Source: Brevipalpus yothersi (taxonomy: Eukaryota > Arthropoda > Arachnida > Trombidiformes > Tenuipalpidae). From it: a stretch of DNA of 64,000 nucleotides. The first letter of the stretch is position 1; every line of letters starts with the position of its first letter. The notes under the pieces are model-generated. The model ran no database searches and was not told the DNA's origin. It saw only the letters and a list, made by a program, of their open reading frames with translations. Made by a program: the position numbers and the translations under genes. Shown here one piece after another: positions 63,617 to 64,000 of this stretch. The stretch covers positions 65,248-129,247 of the forward strand of contig QZCP01000031.1 in assembly GCA_003956705.1 (NCBI GenBank). Direction: 5' to 3'.

Positions 63617-63845
63617 ATCGGTTTTAATGGTGAGGCTTCTCTCTCTTCTCTCATCCAACCCAGAAACAATTATATTTATACACACACACTATCATCATTA
63701 TCAAGCATTTGGATATCATGTTTTTTTGGTGCGAAATATATATTCCTGATAAAATCTGGTGGTTAATATTAATGGTTTCATGGTCATTTGGTGTATGATC
63801 AATTGTTAATTTTGACAAGACATGGACACGCGAATCGAATCAAGT

Positions 63846-63848
<3 letters not shown>

Positions 63849-63878
<30 letters not shown>
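63849..63878. repeat. (GA)n microsatellite
   Basis: GA run of about 30 bp. Confidence 0.9.
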
Positions 63879-63881
<3 letters not shown>

Positions 63882-64000
63882 TGAATGAGTACAATTTTAG
63901 AAAGAATCAATTGAAACTTTCCATGATATTGCATCATATCAAGTGTACATAACGGCTACACAATTATAGTAGTTTTGTTTTTGGTGAATAATGATAATAA

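Larger units (their letters stand above)
62387..64000. other. Non-coding right end of window
   Basis: About 1.6 kb without a coding region. It contains an inverted pair of DR1-type motifs (62891-63015) in an AT-rich stretch, and two microsatellites near the end. Confidence 0.55.

Overview
The window is eukaryotic and almost certainly from an arthropod. It is AT-rich, every intron I reconstructed is GT-AG, introns range from about 90 bp to 6.9 kb, and (GA/CT)n microsatellites are scattered throughout. The gene set (secreted ApoD-type lipocalin, ZnT1, ENT transporter, FRMPD4-like scaffold, and a giant mucin-like receptor with what look like arthropod DUF4758-type repeats) suggests a chelicerate, possibly an acariform mite. 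The species is inference; I see no species-specific marker. No intact transposon, rRNA, tRNA or CRISPR array was seen.

Layout, left to right. (1) 1-1301, minus: a lipocalin gene running off the left edge, with a TATA promoter near 1400. (2) 2459-3295, plus: two small housekeeping genes head to tail, GTF2H5 (TFIIH subunit TTDA) and ZNHIT1 (SRCAP/H2A.Z subunit), only 105 bp apart, behind a cluster of CTCF-like motifs. (3) 3689-11320, minus: SLC30A1 (ZnT1), five exons including a His-rich mini-exon. (4) 13176-13767, plus: ribosomal protein RpS20, three exons. (5) 14118-16368, minus: an equilibrative nucleoside transporter, two exons. (6) 19110-19529, minus: a one-exon protein that is only the N-terminal/TM part of the CD98 heavy chain. 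(7) 20047-20505, minus: a CFAP20-like relic with an in-frame stop. (8) 21453-34559, minus: a FRMPD4/Preso-type scaffold (WW-WW-PDZ-FERM plus helical tail), five exons, about 1541 aa. (9) 35859-49487, minus: a ten-exon, about 2729-aa, mucin-like transmembrane protein with nine tyrosine/threonine-rich repeats, EGF-SEA-EGF-EGF, one TM and a cytoplasmic tail. (10) 49.5-61.2 kb: no coding region recognised, rich in microsatellites. (11) 61191-62386: a 92-bp tandem repeat array interrupted by an assembly gap, then a TATA/Inr/DPE core promoter and an 80-codon ORF of unknown function. (12) 62.4-64 kb: non-coding, with an inverted pair of DR1 nuclear-receptor half-site repeats.

The genes do not form one pathway. 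Several are membrane proteins (zinc, nucleoside and amino-acid-transporter-related), and several are basic housekeeping genes. The points most worth following are the ectodomain-less CD98hc-like protein that keeps the linking cysteine, the architecture of the mucin-like receptor, the complementary degenerate WW pair in the FRMPD4-like protein, the repeat array with its core promoter, and a probable assembly false duplication around the N gap. Exon structures were built by hand from reading frame and splice phase and have not been checked against transcripts.
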